Notes: generated from the sequence alone by a model not told the origin. Shown: positions 1 to 7,600, counted from the first letter of the stretch. The stretch is 22,388 nt of DNA from UBA11524 sp051883695 (GCA_051883695.1 JBJEUF010000029.1:1-22388), one strand, 5' to 3'. Program-made: numbers and translations.

Positions 1-25
1 AAGCCGGTCGATACGAATCCAGTCA

Positions 26-103
26 GAGGGCCTGCGGGCCCTCCGACACCTCCCGAGGCTTTTGGGTCACACTGAGGCGCACTCGCAGTCACGCAAGTGC
101 GCC
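26..103 (-). terminator. Two hairpins downstream of glgA, possible 3' end
   Basis: Two perfect inverted repeats lie just after the glgA stop codon. The first pairs 76-83 (GGCGCACT) with 96-103 (AGTGCGCC) around a 12-nt loop. The second pairs 26-32 (GAGGGCC) with 37-43 (GGCCCTC) around a 4-nt loop. Neither is followed on the minus strand by a run of T, so they are not textbook intrinsic terminators. They could protect the 3' end of the glg transcript, or lead on to a further gene outside the window. No gene is seen in 1-118. Confidence 0.35.
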
Positions 104-118
104 ATGGTCATGCTCTCC

Positions 119-1972
119 TTATTCGGCAGCAGGCTCGACGGCCATTTTGCGGGTACGCTTGGGCTTCGCCTCCGCCTTCACTTCCTCCGCGGGGGCTTCG
201 ACCGCCGGAGCAGCCTTCTTGCGGGTACGCTTGGGCTTCTCCTCCGCCTTCACTTCCTCCGCGGGGGCTTCGACCGCCGGAGCAGCCTTCTTGCGGGTAC
301 GCTTGGGCTTCGCCTCCGCCTTCACTTCCTCCGCAGGGGCTTCGACCGCCGGAGCAGCCTTCTTGCGGGTACGCTTGGGCTTCGCCTCGGTCACTGGCGC
401 TTCCGCAGCGGGTGCCTCGGTCTTCTTCTTGCGGGGCGCACGGGGCTTCTTCTCCGTGACAGGCGCTTCGACCGGTGCTTCCTCTGCCGAAACGGGCGCC
501 GCCTCGGACACGACCGCTTCCTCAACGACGATCTTCTCGGGAACCAGCTGCCTGTAGAGCTCCACATACTTGCCCGCGGAGTTCGTCCAGCTGTAATCAC
601 CGGTCATGCCGCGCTGCTGCAGCATCGCCCAGACATCCTTGTGGTTCCTGTAGTAGTCCATGGCCCGCTCAATGACGTGCAGCATGTCATGGGCATTGTA
701 ATTGAAGAAGGTAAAGCCGTTGCCGTCGCCGGTGTATTCGTTGTAGCTCAGCACCGTGTCGCGCAGTCCGCCGGTTTCGCGGACGATCGGCACCGTGCCG
801 TAGCGCAGGGCGATCAGCTGGCTCAGGCCGCAGGGCTCGAACTGGCTGGGCATCAGGAACATGTCACAGCCGGCGTAGATCTGGTGCGCCAGGGTGTGAT
901 CCATCGCAAAGCGTGCGGCCACCTTGCCCTTGAACTCTCCTTCGGCCCAGGAGAACAGGTTCACATAGCGGCTCTCGCCCATGCCGAGCACCACCAGCTG
1001 CACATCCTGCTTCAGCAGATCGCCGATGATGTAGTCGACCAGATCAAGGCCCTTCTGGCTGCTCAGGCGTCCGACCATGCCGATGATGGGGGTATCGGGC
1101 TTCACATCCAGGCCGAGCTTCTCCTGCAGCGCGGCCTTGCAGGCAGCCTTGCCGGACATGTCGGATGCGCTGTAGGTCTTTTCGATGCGGGCGTCGGTAG
1201 CGGGATCATAGTCCACCATGTCGATGCCGTTCAGCACACCGAACACCTGATGCCTGCGGGCACGAAGCAGACCGTCCAGGCGCTCGCCGTAGTAAGCGGT
1301 CTGAATCTCCTCGGAATAGCTGGGGCTGACGGTGGTGATCAGGTCGGCATATACCAGCGCGGCCTTCATGAAGTTCGCGCAGCCGTAGCATTCCAGCTTG
1401 TCGTCCGTCCACAGGCTGTCGCCCAGGCCCAGCACATCCTTGACCTGGTTGATGCCGAACACGCCCTGATACTGCAGGTTGTGGATGGTGAACATGGTCT
1501 TGATGTTGGTAAAGAAGGGCAGATGCGCATACTGAATCTTCAGCAGCGCGGGCACCATGCCGGACTGCCAGTCGTGCGCGTGAATCACATCGGGCTGGAA
1601 GCCGACGATCGGCAGGAAGTTCAGGCAGCCGCGGCAGAAGAAGCCGAAGCGCTCGTACTCATCGCCGCCCATGCCATAGATATAGGGACGGCCGAAATAG
1701 AACTTGTTGTCCATGAAGTACCACTTCACGCCGTCCTGCTCGATCATCTCGATGCCGCAGTACTGCTTGCGCCAGCCCAGCTCGATTTCAAAATCGCACA
1801 CATGGGTCATCTTCCCGGTGTACTTTTCCGGGATGGCCGCATACAGGGGCATGATGACGCGAACATCGTGTCCTTCCTTTGCCAGCACGGGCGCCAGCGC
1901 GCCGACCACATCCGCCAGACCGCCGGTCTTGACAAAGGGAACGCATTCGCTTGCCGTAAATAAAATCTTCAT
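119..1972 (-). CDS. glgA: Glycogen synthase (GT5) with basic repetitive C-terminal tail
   Basis: ADP-glucose:alpha-1,4-glucan glucosyltransferase, which elongates glycogen in the cytoplasm using ADP-glucose from GlgC/GlgD. The first ~475 of 617 residues are a complete GT5 enzyme. The N-terminal KTGGLADV motif is at residues 15-22. HAHDWQ and FTIHNLQYQG follow in the GT-B N domain, and SQFEPCGLSQL and ETGGLRDTV in the C domain. The start is the ATG at 1972, preceded by GGAGG; an upstream in-frame start at 2041 would add 23 unrelated residues and has no such site. Bacterial GlgA is usually about 480 residues, so ~140 residues are extra. The extra tail is low-complexity, rich in Ala, Pro, Glu, Lys and Arg, with KPKRTRKK blocks between acidic AEAPAEE stretches, and is probably disordered. 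It is the last of three glg genes, 91 bp after glgD. Enzyme identity is very sure; tail function is unknown. Confidence 0.96.
   Translation of the reverse strand: MKILFTASECVPFVKTGGLADVVGALAPVLAKEGHDVRVIMPLYAAIPEKYTGKMTHVCDFEIELGWRKQYCGIEMIEQDGVKWYFMDNKFYFGRPYIYGMGGDEYERFGFFCRGCLNFLPIVGFQPDVIHAHDWQSGMVPALLKIQYAHLPFFTNIKTMFTIHNLQYQGVFGINQVKDVLGLGDSLWTDDKLECYGCANFMKAALVYADLITTVSPSYSEEIQTAYYGERLDGLLRARRHQVFGVLNGIDMVDYDPATDARIEKTYSASDMSGKAACKAALQEKLGLDVKPDTPIIGMVGRLSSQKGLDLVDYIIGDLLKQDVQLVVLGMGESRYVNLFSWAEGEFKGKVAARFAMDHTLAHQIYAGCDMFLMPSQFEPCGLSQLIALRYGTVPIVRETGGLRDTVLSYNEYTGDGNGFTFFNYNAHDMLHVIERAMDYYRNHKDVWAMLQQRGMTGDYSWTNSAGKYVELYRQLVPEKIVVEEAVVSEAAPVSAEEAPVEAPVTEKKPRAPRKKKTEAPAAEAPVTEAKPKRTRKKAAPAVEAPAEEVKAEAKPKRTRKKAAPAVEAPAEEVKAEEKPKRTRKKAAPAVEAPAEEVKAEAKPKRTRKMAVEPAAE
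149..388 (-). repeat. 72-bp tandem repeat inside the 3' end of glgA
   Basis: Three full 72-bp units begin at 149, 221 and 293 and are almost identical; a fourth partial unit covers 365-388. Each encodes a 24-residue unit containing KPKRTRKKAAPAVEAPAEE. The units stay in frame (72 = 3 x 24). The near identity at DNA level suggests recent expansion and possible copy-number variation between strains. Confidence 0.95.
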
Positions 1973-2063
1973 AAAAGCCAACCTCCAAATCGGATGATGA
2001 TGCAGCGGATAACCAAAAGCCGCGCCAACAGTATAGCACAAATTGGCGCGGCAAACAAGAGGA

Positions 2064-3185
2064 TCAGATCACGACGTTCTTGGCGATCACGATGGGATAC
2101 ACCGCAGGGCCGATCAGGCGCGCATTGCGCTTGATGACAGCCTGCTTGTCCAGAATGCAGTTCTCGATTTCAGCGCCGGCCTGAATCTGACCATCCTGCA
2201 TGATGATGCAGTTCTTCACATGCGCACCGGCAGCCACACGCACACCACGGGCCAGGATGCAGTTCTCCACCGTGCCCTCGATCACGCAGCCGTCAGCCAC
2301 CAGGCTGTTCACCACGGAGGAACCCTCGCTGTAGCGGGTGGGCATCTCGTCACGCACCTTGGTGTACACGGGCAGATCAGCCGGGAACAGACGGCGGCGG
2401 GTCTCGGCGTTCAGCACGTCCATGTTGAACTTGAAGAAGCTCTGCACGGAATCCAGGCACCAGCACGGGCCGGTGTATTCCCAGGCGTTGACGCGGGCCT
2501 TGCCGTCCTGCACCATGCGGAGCAGCACGTCGCGGCGGAAGTCATGCAGTCCGTGGGCAACGCCCTTGTCCACCAGGGAGCGGAGCAGCTCGCGCTTCAT
2601 GACGACGACTTCCATATAGGTCGTTTCGAGGTTGGGGTGGGTGGGCTCGACCTCAAGATCGGTCACCGTGCCATCCTCAGCCACGTTCATGTAGGTGCCG
2701 TACTCATCGCGCTTCATGGAAGGATCGCGGGTGTACATGACCGTCACATCCGCGCCGGAGGTCTGATGATAGCGGACAAAATCATCCAGATGGGCATTGT
2801 AAATGATGTTGGAGCCGGAGAACACGACGTACTCCTGCTTGGAGCGGCTCAGATAATCGGAGTTGGAGCGCAGGGCATCCAGCGTACCGGTATAAACGCC
2901 GACGTTCTCGCGGGTCAGGAAGGGCGGCAGAATGTGCAATCCGTCGTTCTTGCCGTGCAGATCCCACTCCTTGCCGGAGCCCAGATGATCCATCAGGGAA
3001 TGATAGTTCTTCTGCATGATCACGCCGACGTTCTTCATGCCGGAATTGACCATGGAGGAAACGAGGAAGTCAATCACGCGGTAGCGGCCGGCCACGGGCA
3101 GAGCGGCGATGGCGCGGATGAGCGTCAGCTCGCGCAGGCGGGCGTCGTTTTCTCCGGTGTAGATAACACCCATTACGTTCTTCAT
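2064..3185 (-). CDS. glgD: Glucose-1-phosphate adenylyltransferase subunit GlgD
   Basis: Non-catalytic or regulatory partner of GlgC in Firmicutes-type heteromeric ADP-glucose pyrophosphorylase, the committed step of glycogen synthesis. The 373-residue product has the nucleotidyltransferase fold at the N terminus and left-handed beta-helix repeats at the C terminus (VIEGTVENCILARGVRV and similar). The usual GGxGxRL nucleotide-binding loop of GlgC is replaced by GVIYTGENDARLRE, which is characteristic of GlgD and fits loss of catalysis. The start is the ATG at 3185 with AAAGGA about 9 nt upstream; a TTG three codons earlier is in frame but overlaps that site. It lies 49 bp after glgC and 91 bp before glgA, so one transcript is likely. 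Confidence 0.94.
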   Translation of the reverse strand: MKNVMGVIYTGENDARLRELTLIRAIAALPVAGRYRVIDFLVSSMVNSGMKNVGVIMQKNYHSLMDHLGSGKEWDLHGKNDGLHILPPFLTRENVGVYTGTLDALRSNSDYLSRSKQEYVVFSGSNIIYNAHLDDFVRYHQTSGADVTVMYTRDPSMKRDEYGTYMNVAEDGTVTDLEVEPTHPNLETTYMEVVVMKRELLRSLVDKGVAHGLHDFRRDVLLRMVQDGKARVNAWEYTGPCWCLDSVQSFFKFNMDVLNAETRRRLFPADLPVYTKVRDEMPTRYSEGSSVVNSLVADGCVIEGTVENCILARGVRVAAGAHVKNCIIMQDGQIQAGAEIENCILDKQAVIKRNARLIGPAVYPIVIAKNVVI

Positions 3186-3234
3186 TGTATTCAATCCTTT
3201 CGCTGCTGTGTTGAGCGGAATCAGACAGTCGGAA

Positions 3235-4416
3235 TCAGAAGGTGGCCGTTTCGTCGATCTGCTGGCCGGCGGTGACGGTCACGCCCGCGGGCAGCGTCAC
3301 GCCATTGCCGACGACGGCGATGTTGCCGGTCTCCTCGCCCACGATCGCGCCGGGGCCGACGACTGCCTTCTCGGCGATGATGGCGCGGCGGACGACCGCA
3401 CCGCGGCGGATGACGGCGCCGGGCATGATGACGGAATCAATGACGGAAGCGCCTTCCTCCACATGCACACCGGCGAAAATGACGGAATGCTCCACCTTGC
3501 CGTAGATCTCGGAGCCCTCGGTGATCAGGCTGTCCGCAACCACAGCGCCCTTGGCGATGTAATGGGGGGCCAGGCCGGGATTCTTGGCGAAGATGCGCCA
3601 CTTCTTGTCGTGCAGGTCGATGGGCATGGGCTGCTCGAGCAGGTCCATGTTCGCCTCCCACAGGGACTCGATGGTGCCGACGTCCTTCCAGTAGCCGTCG
3701 AAATTATAAGCCACCATGACCTGCTTGTCGCCCAGCATGGCGGGGATGATGTTCTTGCCGAAGTCGTTGGAGGAGGTCTTGTCCGCCTCGTCCGCGGTCA
3801 GATAGGCGCGCAGCTTCTCCCAGGTGAAGATATAGATGCCCATGGAAGCCTTGTTGGACTTGGGGTTCTTGGGCTTCTCCTCGAACTCGACGATATTGTC
3901 CTCGGCATCGGTGTTCATGATGCCGAAACGGCTGGCTTCCTCCCACGGCACGGGACGGACGGCGATGGTCGCATCGGCACCCTTGCGGATGTGGTAGTTG
4001 AGCATCGCGTTATAATCCATCTTATAGATATGGTCGCCGGACAGGATGAGCACATAGTCAGGGTCATACTGCTCAATGAAGGCCATGTTCTGGTAGATGG
4101 CGTTTGCAGTGCCGCGATACCAGTCGCCGGTTTTGCCGGTCTGATAGGGGGGCAGCACGAACACGCCGCCGTTGGAGAGGTCCAAATCCCACGGAGCACC
4201 GGAGCCGATGTAGCTGTTCAGCTCCAGAGGCATGTACTGCGTCAGCACGCCGACGGTATCAATGCCGCTGTTGGTGCAGTTGGACAGCGGGAAGTCGATG
4301 ATGCGGTACTTGCCGCCATAGGGGACAGCGGGCTTTGCGACCTTCTTGGTCAGGACGCCCAGACGGCTGCCCTGGCCGCCAGCCAGCAGCATGGCGACAC
4401 ACGTCTTCTTCTTCAT
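3235..4416 (-). CDS. glgC: Glucose-1-phosphate adenylyltransferase, catalytic subunit
   Basis: Makes ADP-glucose from ATP and glucose-1-phosphate. The 393-residue product starts MKKKTCVAML and carries the nucleotide-binding loop AGGQGSRL at residues 12-19. KPAVPYGGKYRIIDFPLSN follows, then SGDHIYKMDY, FEEKP and a C-terminal beta-helix of hexapeptide-like repeats (GAVIRRGAVVRRAII). Length is normal for the family. The ATG at 4416 is preceded by AAGGAG with a 9-nt spacer. It is the first gene of glgC-glgD-glgA. A promoter lies about 235 bp upstream, so the mRNA has a long leader that can fold and may be regulatory. Confidence 0.97.
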   Translation of the reverse strand: MKKKTCVAMLLAGGQGSRLGVLTKKVAKPAVPYGGKYRIIDFPLSNCTNSGIDTVGVLTQYMPLELNSYIGSGAPWDLDLSNGGVFVLPPYQTGKTGDWYRGTANAIYQNMAFIEQYDPDYVLILSGDHIYKMDYNAMLNYHIRKGADATIAVRPVPWEEASRFGIMNTDAEDNIVEFEEKPKNPKSNKASMGIYIFTWEKLRAYLTADEADKTSSNDFGKNIIPAMLGDKQVMVAYNFDGYWKDVGTIESLWEANMDLLEQPMPIDLHDKKWRIFAKNPGLAPHYIAKGAVVADSLITEGSEIYGKVEHSVIFAGVHVEEGASVIDSVIMPGAVIRRGAVVRRAIIAEKAVVGPGAIVGEETGNIAVVGNGVTLPAGVTVTAGQQIDETATF

Positions 4417-4644
4417 GGGAACACGCTCCTTAATCCTTTATCTTGCGGTTTTTCACCAGAGGTCACCGCGCTGTCCAGGTGGTGAAGAAGGGCAGCGCAC
4501 AGGCGCATCGCGCCCAAAGGCCAGATGCGCGCGAAGACCGGGCGGATATCCTTTGCGCAACAAAAGGCAGAGCAATCTCCCGGCAGGTAGCCGGAAAAGC
4601 TCCAAACTGTCTCTTGCGCTCAGATAATCTCGTCATGATCTCTC
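4417..4644 (-). ncRNA. Structured 5' leader of glgC (candidate cis-regulatory RNA)
   Basis: This is the untranslated region between the inferred glgC transcript start near 4644 and the glgC start codon. Read on the minus strand it offers several nested helices. An outer helix pairs GCGCAA (4619-4614) with TTGCGC (4560-4555). Inside it, GAGC plus TTTTCCGGC (4602-4590) pairs with GCCGGGAGA plus GCTC (4584-4570), with a two-base bulge and a 5-nt loop. A second hairpin pairs GCGCATC (4530-4524) with GATGCGC (4509-4503). A third pairs TTCACCA (4486-4480) with TGGTGAA (4458-4452), shortly before the ribosome binding site. No T-run terminator follows any stem. I do not recognise a known riboswitch or T-box; the structure is hand-folded only. 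Confidence 0.45.
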
Positions 4645-4650
4645 ATCCCT

Positions 4651-4680
4651 ATTGTAACCACATTTATGCATTCTCGTCAA
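4651..4680 (-). promoter_or_regulatory. Promoter of the glgCDA operon
   Basis: On the minus strand, TTGACG (4680-4675) is followed after 18 nt by TACAAT (4656-4651), a good vegetative sigma-factor promoter. Transcription would start near 4644 and read through the leader into glgC. Confidence 0.7.
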
Positions 4681-4715
4681 GGTAAATTCGCGATTTTTTC
4701 AAAATAATTTTCGTT

Positions 4716-4744
4716 TTGACAACCCGTTTCATATGCTATATGGC
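4716..4744 (+). promoter_or_regulatory. Possible divergent promoter toward the M23 gene
   Basis: A perfect TTGACA at 4716-4721 is followed after 17 nt by TATGGC (4739-4744), a weak -10 match; nearby TATGCT and TATATG have poor spacing. If used, it leaves a leader of about 220 nt before the M23 peptidase gene. A sporulation-type promoter closer to the gene is equally possible, but I could not identify one. Confidence 0.25.
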
Positions 4745-4747
4745 ACA

Positions 4748-4802
4748 ATGCATACCATGCATGACAGTTTTTCTCTTTTCGGCAGCGATGAATACCATGC
4801 AT
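4748..4802. repeat. Direct repeats ATACCATGCAT between glgC and M23 genes
   Basis: The 11-mer ATACCATGCAT occurs at 4752-4762 and again at 4792-4802, exactly 40 bp apart, close to four helical turns. The palindrome ATGCAT also occurs at 4748-4753, and at 4666-4671 inside the glgC promoter spacer. The placement between divergent genes suggests operator sites for a shared regulator, but this is inference. The rest of the region up to 4969 shows nothing recognisable. Confidence 0.5.
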
Positions 4803-4969
4803 TTCCATTGCTCCATCCGTTTGCGCCTGTTTCTGTTTTCCGTTTGGAATCTGCCGTCGGGAGCAGCGGATTTTCCGTTCCGGCCATGCAGCGTGAAGCG
4901 GACTGTACCATGGAATGAGGCGGTTCCCGTCCGTGCATACTGTTGGAAAAAGGCAGGGAGAGATCAGCC

Positions 4970-5620
4970 ATGAAAACCGCACTGCATCGCGCCGCAAAGG
5001 CATTTGTCCGCTTTTTCCGCGAGAAGGGCTTTGCCCTTGCTGTCACAGCCTGCGTCGCCGTCATCACCGGCACCGCCGTCTGGACCGGCGTAGGGGATGA
5101 CACCTACGTTGCTCCGACACCGCCCGTCGGCGAGGATCGCGCCGCCAGCCTGCACATGCAGCAGCACCTGCAAAGCGCTGCGACGCCTACCCCATTGCCG
5201 ACTGCCGCTCCCATCCTGTACCGCGCTCCCCTGTCCGGCATGAGCGTCCTGACACCCTATTCGGTCACGGACATGGTGCGCTCGCCGTCCACGGGAATCT
5301 GGCGTGTCCATGAAGGCGTCGATCTCCAGGCGGCGCTCGGCGATCCGGTGTACGCCATGGCGGACGGCATTGTGCTGTCGTGCAGCACGGACAGCACCGA
5401 CGGAACCATCGTCCGCATCCGCCATGCGGACGGTATCGTCACCGGCTATTGCGGTCTGTCCCTTGTCTCCTCCGTTCAGGAGGGCGACAGGGTTCGCGCC
5501 GGACAGACCATCGGCTATGTCGGCAACAGCGTGCTTGACGAAAAGCACCTCGGCCCGCATCTTCATCTGTCCGCCTGGAACGGAGAGACTTCTATCGACC
5601 CGATGTCCCTGATAGAATAA
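4970..5620 (+). CDS. Membrane-anchored M23 peptidase, SpoIIQ-like
   Basis: Predicted LytM/M23-type metallopeptidase domain on the outer face of the membrane; the family cuts peptidoglycan cross-bridges or, in SpoIIQ, bridges forespore and mother cell. The 216-residue product has a short cytoplasmic basic segment and one membrane helix at about residues 21-40. A Pro/Thr-rich linker reaches ~80, and the M23 domain covers ~90-216. Zinc ligands appear intact: H114 and D118 in HEGVD, and the HLH motif at 197-199. The ATG at 4970 has AGGGAG upstream; a TTG at 4943 is less likely. Size, single N-terminal anchor and C-terminal domain resemble clostridial SpoIIQ, and spoIVA in the window shows the organism sporulates. 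SpoIIQ assignment is tentative because its partner genes are not here. It is followed 92 bp later by glmS. Confidence 0.85.
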   Translation: MKTALHRAAKAFVRFFREKGFALAVTACVAVITGTAVWTGVGDDTYVAPTPPVGEDRAASLHMQQHLQSAATPTPLPTAAPILYRAPLSGMSVLTPYSVTDMVRSPSTGIWRVHEGVDLQAALGDPVYAMADGIVLSCSTDSTDGTIVRIRHADGIVTGYCGLSLVSSVQEGDRVRAGQTIGYVGNSVLDEKHLGPHLHLSAWNGETSIDPMSLIE

Positions 5621-5644
5621 ACCGTAAAAAACTTCCCTGAAGGC

Positions 5645-5673
5645 TTGCATTCTGCGCAGCAGCCGTGTATAAT
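5645..5673 (+). promoter_or_regulatory. Promoter of glmS
   Basis: TTGCAT at 5645-5650, a 17-nt spacer and a perfect TATAAT at 5668-5673. Transcription would begin near 5680, leaving only about 33 nt of leader before the glmS start codon. Confidence 0.8.
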
Positions 5674-5682
5674 GAAGACGTT

Positions 5683-5696
5683 ATAATACGTATTAT
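5683..5696. promoter_or_regulatory. 14-bp perfect palindrome at the glmS transcript start
   Basis: ATAATACGTATTAT reads the same on both strands. It lies just after the predicted transcript start of glmS and a few bases before the GGAGG ribosome binding site at 5699-5703, a typical place for a repressor site. No regulator gene is adjacent. The regulator is unknown. Confidence 0.45.
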
Positions 5697-5712
5697 CCGG
5701 AGGCGAATGGCT

Positions 5713-7548
5713 ATGTGTGGTATTGTCGGCTATATCGGTCAGCGTCAGGCGCAGCAGATCCTTCTGGACGGTCTGGCGCGTCTGGAATACCGCGGCTATG
5801 ACAGCGCGGGCATTGCCGTGATGGAAAACGGCGTCATCCACCTGAGCAAGGCGAAGGGCCGCCTGAAGAACCTGATGGATCGTGTGGCGGACGCGCCCCT
5901 GACCGGCTGCATCGGCATCGGTCATACCCGCTGGGCGACCCACGGCGAACCCAGCGACATCAACGCCCATCCCCATACCGATATGAAGAGCGGCATTGCG
6001 ATCGTGCACAACGGCATCATCGAGAACCATGACGAGCTGCGCACCATGCTCAAGGCCAGGGGCTGCGTGTTTGTCTCCCAGACCGACACGGAGGTCGTGG
6101 CGCATCTGCTGAGCGTGCTGTACAACGGCAACATGCTGGAGACGCTCTTCAAGGCGCAGGGGATGCTGGAGGGCAGCTATGCCCTGTGCGTGCTGAACGT
6201 CCACGAGCCCAACACCCTCTACTGCACCCGCAAGGACAGCCCGCTGGTGGTCGGCCTCGCAGAGGGTGAGCAGGTCGTTGCCAGCGACATCCCCGCCCTG
6301 ATTGCCCACACCCGCGAGGTGGAGCTGCTGGACGACAAGGAGATCGCCGTCCTGACCGGCGATACCGCCAGGGTTTACGATGCCTACGGCGTGGAGCGCC
6401 CGCTCAAGCCCATCCATGTGGACTGGGACGTGGAGGCCGCCGAAAAGGGCGGGTATGCGCACTTCATGCTCAAGGAAATCCATGAGGAGCCCGGCGCGCT
6501 GAAGAAAACCTTCACCGCCCATGTCGATCCCGAAGCCCTGGCGCTGCGCCCCGAGGTCTTCCCCATCACCACCGAGGAAGCCAATACCCTGACCAGCCTG
6601 ACGATCGTCGCCTGCGGCACCGCCTATCACGCAGGCGTCGTCGGCAAGTACGTCATTGAGAAGCTCGCCCGTCTGCCGGTGACGGTGGATGTTGCCTCCG
6701 AGTTCCGCTACCGCGATCCGATCATGGGCTCCGGTGACCTGTTCATGGCCATCAGCCAGAGCGGCGAAACCGCCGATACGCTGGCTGCCATGCGTGAAGC
6801 CGGACGGCTGGACGCAAAGGTCATGGCGCTGACCAATGTGGTCGGCTCCTCCATTGCCCGCGAAGCCGGAAAGAACGTCATGTACACCTACGCCGGCCCG
6901 GAGATCGCCGTTGCCAGCACAAAGGCCTATATCACGCAGGTCGAGGTCATGCTGCTGATTGCCGTTGATCTGGCTGTCAAGCGCGGCAAGATGACCGCTG
7001 AGGAGGCCAGCGCCTTCCTGCGTGAAATGACTGCCATTCCCGAGCAGGCCGAGAAGCTGCTTGATTGCGAAAGCGATGTTCAGCGCTTCACCAGCAAGTA
7101 TTATGACCGCAAGCACGTCTTCTATATCGGCCGCGGCATTGACAACGCGCTGGCCATGGAAGCGTCCCTGAAGCTGAAGGAAGTCAGCTACATCATGTCC
7201 GAGGCCTATGCCGCGGGCGAGCTGAAGCATGGCACCATCGCCCTGATTGAGGAGGGCACGCTGGTCTGCGCGCTGATGTCTCAGGAGCGGCTGGCCGACA
7301 AGACCCTGTCCAACGTCCGGGAGGTCAGGAGCCGCGGCGCAAAAACGCTGATCATCTGCCCCGAATCCCTCCGGGACAAAGCCGCCCGTGAAGCCGATGA
7401 GCTCTGGGTTGTTCCCGACACCCGCGCAGAGCTGATGCCGCTGCTGGCCATCATCCCCGTACAGCTGCTCGCCTACTATATGGCCATCAACCGCGGCTGT
7501 GATGTGGATAAGCCAAGGAATCTGGCAAAATCGGTTACGGTCGAATAA
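5713..7548 (+). CDS. glmS: Glutamine--fructose-6-phosphate aminotransferase (isomerizing)
   Basis: Makes glucosamine-6-phosphate from fructose-6-phosphate and glutamine, the entry step to UDP-GlcNAc for peptidoglycan and other glycans. The 611-residue product is the full family length. It starts MCGIVGYIG, so Cys2 becomes the N-terminal nucleophile of the glutaminase domain. RGYDSAG, HTRWATHG and HNGIIEN follow in that domain. Two SIS isomerase domains follow, with CGTAYHAG, SQSGETADT and a second repeat around SYIMSEAYAAGELKHG. The C terminus LAKSVTVE is typical. ATG 5713 is chosen because GGAGG is 9 nt upstream and because a Cys must directly follow the initiator Met; an ATG two codons earlier would sit only 3 nt from that site. 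It is monocistronic, with its own promoter and terminator. The next pathway gene, glmM, is also in the window on the other strand. Confidence 0.98.
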   Translation: MCGIVGYIGQRQAQQILLDGLARLEYRGYDSAGIAVMENGVIHLSKAKGRLKNLMDRVADAPLTGCIGIGHTRWATHGEPSDINAHPHTDMKSGIAIVHNGIIENHDELRTMLKARGCVFVSQTDTEVVAHLLSVLYNGNMLETLFKAQGMLEGSYALCVLNVHEPNTLYCTRKDSPLVVGLAEGEQVVASDIPALIAHTREVELLDDKEIAVLTGDTARVYDAYGVERPLKPIHVDWDVEAAEKGGYAHFMLKEIHEEPGALKKTFTAHVDPEALALRPEVFPITTEEANTLTSLTIVACGTAYHAGVVGKYVIEKLARLPVTVDVASEFRYRDPIMGSGDLFMAISQSGETADTLAAMREAGRLDAKVMALTNVVGSSIAREAGKNVMYTYAGPEIAVASTKAYITQVEVMLLIAVDLAVKRGKMTAEEASAFLREMTAIPEQAEKLLDCESDVQRFTSKYYDRKHVFYIGRGIDNALAMEASLKLKEVSYIMSEAYAAGELKHGTIALIEEGTLVCALMSQERLADKTLSNVREVRSRGAKTLIICPESLRDKAAREADELWVVPDTRAELMPLLAIIPVQLLAYYMAINRGCDVDKPRNLAKSVTVE

Positions 7549-7554
7549 TCAAAC

Positions 7555-7600
7555 GATCCCACGCATCCATTTTCAGCGATGCGTGGGATCATTATATTTC
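7555..7600 (+). terminator. Terminator of glmS
   Basis: A perfect 13-bp inverted repeat pairs 7555-7567 (GATCCCACGCATC) with 7578-7590 around a 10-nt loop. It begins 6 nt after the glmS stop codon and is followed by the T-rich ATTATATTTC. The T tract is interrupted, but the stem is strong. Confidence 0.8.

Noticed and set aside
149..388. 72-bp repeats as a non-coding satellite
   Set aside because: They lie inside the glgA frame, are a multiple of three and keep the frame open to a normal stop codon.
62..1963. Very long open frames (over 400 codons) opposite glgA, glgD, glgC, glmS, the LRR/Ig gene, glmM and spoIVA
   Set aside because: They are antisense shadows caused by GC-rich third positions; the opposite strand holds well-conserved proteins with ribosome binding sites, and the shadow products are His/Leu/Ala-rich with no recognisable domain.
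4417..4644. T-box or known riboswitch in the glgC leader
   Set aside because: The T-box core (GGTGGNACCGCG-like) does not occur in the right order on the transcribed strand, there is no T-run terminator, and an aminoacylation signal would not fit glycogen synthesis.
5400..5712. glmS ribozyme
   Set aside because: The identified promoter leaves only about 33 nt of leader, and the sequence upstream of it is coding for the M23 protein.
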